Below, piece after piece: positions 59,982-64,000 of a stretch of DNA of 64,000 nt; the stretch's first letter is position 1, and each line of letters opens with the position of its first letter. Source of the stretch: Pseudo-nitzschia pungens (taxonomy: Eukaryota > Bacillariophyta > Bacillariophyceae > Bacillariales > Bacillariaceae); contig CM074762.1 of assembly GCA_037355855.1 (NCBI GenBank), positions 5,332,001 through 5,396,000 on the forward strand. Reading direction: 5' to 3'. The position numbers were made by a program, and so were the translations under genes. The notes beneath the pieces are model-generated. The model saw nothing but the letters and a program-made list of their open reading frames with translations, had not been told where the DNA came from and did no database searches.

Positions 59982-60665
59982 CTATAATTCGTCGTCCCCC
60001 GTTCCCGTTTCCGCTCCTCCTCCCGACAGCTCCTCCATGGTTTTCGCCCCGTGCTCCCTCAGGAGATCTTCGATCGCCTCGAACCGGTCGTCCCCTCGCT
60101 CGTTCCTCCGCAGCTCCAGCAGCACGTCGAGCGCCGTCACGGCGCCGCCCCCCGCCGCCATGGAATCGAAATCGAGATTGACGTCCGCCCCGCCCTCCAG
60201 CAGCAATCGGATGTTGTCCGCGTGGCCCCCGTACACGTTCCAGCTGAGCGGGTGCATCCGGAGCCCCTTCGCGTAGGTCGACCGGATGTTGGGATCGGCG
60301 CCCTTTTCCAGCAGGAGCTCGGTGATTTCGCGGATTCCGTAGATCCCCGTGAGGTGCAGGCAGGCCTCGCCGTTTTCGGTCCGGGCGTTGACCCAGTCCG
60401 GGTGGGCCTCGAGGGCTCTGGCGACAGACGCGCGGTCGCCCCCGCTGCACCAGCCAAAAAAGTCGGGGCCCGGTGTGGCGGCGTCGCTGTCGCTGTCGGA
60501 TGCTTTGTCCGCTGCGGCCCCCGTCACGCACAAATCGGGGAGCGTCGCCAAGAGGACGGCCAGGCCGAGACGAAAGGTCCATCGCAGGGCGTGATCGATC
60601 CGGTCCATGCGGCGGTTGTTCGGAAAAAGGTATCGATCGATGACAAACGACAGCAGGAGAATCAT
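59982..60665 (-). CDS. Ankyrin-repeat protein with N-terminal signal/anchor
   Basis: A 227-residue ORF from ATG 60665. Residues 1-15 (MILLLSFVIDRYLF) and 28-45 (WTFRLGLAVLLATLPDL) are hydrophobic, so a signal peptide or membrane anchor is likely. After an Asp/Ser stretch come about three ankyrin repeats (residues about 68-170): SVARALEAHPDWVNARTENG, ACLHLTGIYGIREITELLLE, GADPNIRSTYAKG, HPLSWNVYGGHADNIRLLLE, GADVNLDFD. These usually bind proteins. The C-terminal part (ALDVLLELRRNERG...EAIEDLLREHGAKTMEEL) fits a last, diverged repeat. Probably enters the secretory system, with the repeats in the lumen or outside the cell, which is less usual for ankyrins; a missed first exon is an alternative. 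Partner unknown. Confidence 0.75.
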   Translation of the reverse strand: MILLLSFVIDRYLFPNNRRMDRIDHALRWTFRLGLAVLLATLPDLCVTGAAADKASDSDSDAATPGPDFFGWCSGGDRASVARALEAHPDWVNARTENGEACLHLTGIYGIREITELLLEKGADPNIRSTYAKGLRMHPLSWNVYGGHADNIRLLLEGGADVNLDFDSMAAGGGAVTALDVLLELRRNERGDDRFEAIEDLLREHGAKTMEELSGGGAETGTGDDEL

Positions 60666-60667
60666 GG

Positions 60668-61568
60668 TGGTTGTGTTGTGTTGTGTTGTGTTGTGTTCAG
60701 TTGTATTGCGTTGTGTCTCGTATCGTAGAGGAGAACAAGCAAGTCTTTTTGGATACGCAGTTACTTTTACGTTTGTCGAATGATCGAGCTACTGTGCTAT
60801 CCCGACAAGAGTAGATAAGGTATTCTTGTACGTCGCGATCTTGCGGTTTGGTAGACTGTGACACATTCAAGGTAAGGCAATGTAATACGGGAGGTAAACC
60901 TTACTCGCAATTGATGATTGTGTTGTTCAGTATGTTTTGCGTTTCGCGTCTCGTGCGATGCGTCTCGTTTTTTTGAATTTTGAACGAAAATGCCAAAAAA
61001 AATTTAGCAAAAACTTTGGAGGCGGAGAAGCCGTCTCGGCGGCGGTCGACAAAATTGGTTGATTTGTACGGTACAAGTAATTACTTACTCGTACGTCCGT
61101 CCATCGTACTGCATCAAGAATAGTAGGGTGATACGGTATTAGAGTAGGACTAAGAGGACTAGTGACCTTATTACGTATGATAGACATTAGACAAAGGACA
61201 TTTAGGGTAATCTTAAACAATAAGGTTACCTGTACGGTAGGTAAACCTTAGCGCATAAGTATTACCTTAACCTTACTTTTTGGTAAAGTTACCGTAGGAT
61301 AACTTACTCGTACCAAACGAGCTTTTGACTGTGGATGCATTGGAGTTAGATTGTGAGAAAGATATCGCCGAAGTTCTTTCGCAATCATTCTCTATCGTGG
61401 TGTTGCGTATCATTCCTACTGAACCATAGTGAACCATACCGTACGCTGCCTTCGAATTACGCACGACTGAAACAATCCATTTTTTTTTATTAAAGGATTT
61501 TTGATACATCGTGATTTCCATGATGATTCATTCCTTCTCCGGACCGCGGCATAAAACAAAACTCGGGA
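60668..61568. other. Intergenic region between divergent genes
   Basis: Starts with a (TGTTG)n microsatellite (60671-60700) just upstream of the ankyrin ATG, then AT-rich DNA with many AAGGTTACCT/TTACCGTA words (61190-61310). It should contain the promoters of the ankyrin gene (minus) and the GST gene (plus). No gene seen. Confidence 0.5.
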
Positions 61569-62609
61569 ATGTTCATTCCCAACCGTTTCGTCATAAGTGC
61601 CTTGTTGGTTCACAAATCATCCGTCCGAGGTGCACCCTCTTTCCTTGACAAGCAGCTACTTGTATTCCGCAACCACCAACCTCTCAGAATGTCGTCCTCC
61701 GCCTCCTCCTCCAACGACGAGAAACCCAAAGATTCCATCCCGGGCCCCGAACCGGCCACCCTTACCTATCCCGAGGGCTACGTGGTTCCCGCCGTATGGG
61801 AACCGAAAACCATGGGCGGCAAGATCAACGGCATGAACCGGCCGACCGCCGGCAAGCGCTTCGACTCGGAACTGCCCCGCGGCGAGCACGACCTGCAGCT
61901 CTACTCGCTCGGGACTCCCAACGGCCAGAAGGTCACCATATTGCTCGAGGAACTCGGTCTGGAGTACGACGCCTGGTTCATCAACATCCTCGAGCTCCAG
62001 CAATTCGGATCGGCCTTTGTGGACATCAATCCCAACTCGAAGATCCCCGCGCTGCTGGATTATTCGGCACCCACCGACGGGGACCACCCGGACCCGCTCC
62101 CGGTCTGGGAATCCGCGTCCATCCTCCTCTACCTGGCCGAGCGCGAGGGCAAATTCCTGCCGACCGACCCCCGCAAGCGCACCGAGTGCCTGAACTGGCT
62201 CATGTGGCAGATGGGCACCGGTCCGTACCTCGGCGGCGGATTCGGGCACTTTTACAAGTACGCTCCCCTCAAGGTCGAGTACGCGATCGACCGGTTCGCC
62301 ATGGAGGCCAAGCGGATCGTCGACGCCCTCGAACGACGCCTGGAGGGCAGGGAGTACGTCTGCGGCGACGAGTACACGATCGCCGACATGGCGATCTTCC
62401 CCTGGATGCGGTGCCTCGACAAGGGGTACAACGCGTCCGAGTTTCTGAAGCTCGAAACCTACACCAACGTGCAGCGGTGGAAGGCGACCCTCGAGGCGAG
62501 GGAGGCCGTCAAGAGGGGACTCCGCGTGAACGGATTCGGGCCCGACGCGGTCCGCGAGCGGCACTCGGCGGACGATTTCGATGCCGCGGCGGCCGCGGAA
62601 GAAGAGTAA
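61569..62609 (+). CDS. yghU-like: Glutathione S-transferase, YghU (Nu-class) type
   Basis: 346 residues from ATG 61569; a second ATG at 61689 (agaATGTCGTCC) is possible. Conserved part: NRPTAGKRFDSELPRGEHDL, LYSLGTPNGQKVTILLEELG (the thioredoxin-like domain with the Thr/Asn glutathione site of YghU proteins), VDINPNSKIPAL, ESASILLYLAEREGKFLPTD, and a helical C-terminal domain (LNWLMWQMGTGPYLGGGFGH, YTIADMAIFPWMRC). Bacterial YghU reduces disulfides with glutathione and has modest peroxidase activity; the same is likely here. The 40 residues before the second ATG are Arg/Leu/Val-rich with few acids (VISALLVHKSSVRGAPSFLD), suggesting an organelle targeting sequence; the shorter start would give a cytosolic form. 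Length without the extension is about 306, near the family's usual size (about 290). Confidence 0.9.
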   Translation: MFIPNRFVISALLVHKSSVRGAPSFLDKQLLVFRNHQPLRMSSSASSSNDEKPKDSIPGPEPATLTYPEGYVVPAVWEPKTMGGKINGMNRPTAGKRFDSELPRGEHDLQLYSLGTPNGQKVTILLEELGLEYDAWFINILELQQFGSAFVDINPNSKIPALLDYSAPTDGDHPDPLPVWESASILLYLAEREGKFLPTDPRKRTECLNWLMWQMGTGPYLGGGFGHFYKYAPLKVEYAIDRFAMEAKRIVDALERRLEGREYVCGDEYTIADMAIFPWMRCLDKGYNASEFLKLETYTNVQRWKATLEAREAVKRGLRVNGFGPDAVRERHSADDFDAAAAAEEE

Positions 62610-64000
62610 TCCAATCCAATCCAATCCCACCATCGAAACGACGGCACGCGTTCGGCACCGCGGGCACACGGGTGCCCCTTCACTCCTCCCCCGTGACAAA
62701 TTTGTACCGCGGCACTAACGTACGGTCCCAGAGAATCATCATTGTTGTTGTTGTTGTTATTCTCATTACTGTTTACGAAGTGTAGGAGCTATTTACACGT
62801 ACTGTAGTAACTATGAATACGCATTAGTAAAACAGAAAAGGGCATACTTAAAACACGAAAAACTATGTATGTATTCATACTATGCAGCTGTGGACTTGTG
62901 GAACACCGTGCGTGCCGAGTTCCACCGATCCAAACCGCGCTCGCGGATGGATGGATGGATGCATGCATGGATGGATAAATGGATGGATCGAGATTCGTTC
63001 CTTCCAAGCGTGCCGGATGCAATCCAACAACGCGTTGCGGTGTGTTGCGGTGCACAACGGGCAATCGCGCACGACTGGATGCATATTCGAGCGATGCGCT
63101 CTCGTTCTCGTTCTCGTTCCTGGGTGATTTGGTTGGTTGGCTGGCTGGCTGGTTGGTTGCTCCGGATGTTGGCGTTGCCGTTGACGGAAATTGGTTGCGG
63201 GAATGTATTTCGGCCGAGCACGTAGTACTAGTACCGTAGTGCAGTGCATTGGTTGTTATGTACAATGGATTCGTTCTGTGTTAGCACCTGCAAATTGATG
63301 AGACGAGACGAGACGAGACGATAATCCATGATTTGGTCGTCTCGACAATCCATGATTTGGTCCGCGTGTGCGTCCACGCGGGATTTGCTTCGGGGTTCCG
63401 GTTGGATTGGTTGGTTGGTTGGTTGGTTGCTGGATTAGTTGGCTGATTTCTGTGTATGTACACTGGCAGTTTGAGAACCATAGTAATACTAGTATTGGTC
63501 GTTCTGCCGAGAAACAGGTGCCGGGTGAGTGAGTTAGCGACCAAGAAGACAGCGTCGGTTTGTGCAATGGTTTTGAGCTGTCTTTGTGGTGTGGGAAGGA
63601 TCCCGTTGGTTTCGTCCGTTCGAATAGTAGTGTGGTATGTGTACTACTAGGTGGTATGTGCAGTGGAATTATTCGTGGACTGATGGATTGATGGATTCAT
63701 GCGTGTAGTGTGGTGTGGTGTGGTGTGGTGTATTACAGCATGTGCGTGTGCAAAGTGATGGGATTCGACGGGTGTGAATAACCCGTGATGATTGGGGCCA
63801 TCGATTTGATTTGTGCAGGAACAACGGGGTTGGTTTCTGGGCTCCTGTTTGGTTTGGTTGGTTGGTTGGTTGGTTGTTTTCTATGTACAGTCGCAGTATT
63901 GCTGCATTGCTTTGCCGTGAAACAGGAGTCGAAGAGGAGAGAGAGAGACACACGGAGAGAATCGATGTGGAGAATGAATGTGTGAGTGACCTCGCAACAA
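62610..64000. other. Intergenic region rich in simple repeats
   Basis: Holds (AATCC)n at 62609-62630, (TTG)n at 62742-62759, GGATGGATGGATGCATGCATGG at 62945-62980, GTTGGCTGGCTGGCTGGTTGG at 63133-63160, GAGACGAGACGAGACG at 63301-63320, and TTGGTTGGTTGGTTGG at 63406-63430 and 63856-63880. Two stretches (63361-63480 and 63830-63910) are similar to each other (TTGGTTGG array followed by TATGTACA and a CGCAGTATTG/GGCAGTTTG word). The small frames on both strands come from these repeats. No gene supported. Confidence 0.55.

Noticed and set aside
60137..60728. Plus-strand frames opposite the ankyrin gene
   Set aside because: GC-rich antisense frames; only the minus-strand frame shows ankyrin signatures.
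61656..62785. Long alternative frames overlapping the GST gene
   Set aside because: High GC content keeps the other frames open; only the frame from 61569 gives a conserved protein.
62789..63985. Several 60-160-codon ORFs at the window end
   Set aside because: They consist of translated microsatellites (NQPTNQPTNQ, LVGWLAGWL) and overlap each other on both strands.

Overview
This looks like nuclear DNA from a eukaryote, most likely a diatom or related stramenopile; the assignment is inferred. The reasons are CoDi-like Copia and GyDi-like Gypsy retroelements, a helicase-associated-domain protein of a type common in diatoms, a GT-AG intron, AT-rich palindromic satellites of the GTACGTACTACTAGTA type, and GC-rich, mostly intronless host genes. 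There is no operon structure and no ribosome binding sites. I found no rRNA, tRNA or CRISPR array.

Region 1 (1-25.2 kb). A non-LTR retrotransposon (ORF1, then endonuclease/RT/RNase H ORF2) is split inside ORF1 by a 15.9 kb DNA transposon at 2596-18527. That transposon has 24-bp terminal inverted repeats, GC-rich subterminal repeats and a 2-bp CA target duplication. Removing it with one CA restores the LINE reading frame exactly. It carries a CACTA/Plavaka-like transposase, three unrecognised cargo genes (one with an in-frame TAG, one spliced) and several tandem arrays, including seven 183-bp units.

Region 2 (25.2-48.6 kb). A solo LTR and a two-gene PIF/Harbinger-like module (SANT/Myb-like protein plus a DDE transposase broken by a TGA) precede a nest of three LTR elements, all on the minus strand. 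A Copia element (29933-48609) was hit in gag by a short non-autonomous Gypsy relative, 'A' (TSD TGGAG). A's terminal LTR was then hit one base from its end by a full Gypsy, 'B' (39282-44990, TSD GTAAC), whose LTRs look identical and whose ORFs are intact. In both A and B, gag and pol are in one frame separated by a single stop codon (TAG in A, TGA in B). A neighbouring downstream block shows almost no silent divergence, which suggests programmed stop-codon readthrough.

Region 3 (48.6-57.1 kb). One host-like gene (two helicase-associated domains) is followed by intergenic DNA and two related satellites (about 157 bp and about 395 bp units) that run into a 500-N assembly gap at 57145-57644.

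Region 4 (57.6-64 kb). GC-rich host genes: a 5'-truncated 2OG-Fe(II) oxygenase-like gene, an ankyrin-repeat protein on the opposite strand, and a YghU-type glutathione S-transferase. The window ends in simple-sequence-rich DNA.
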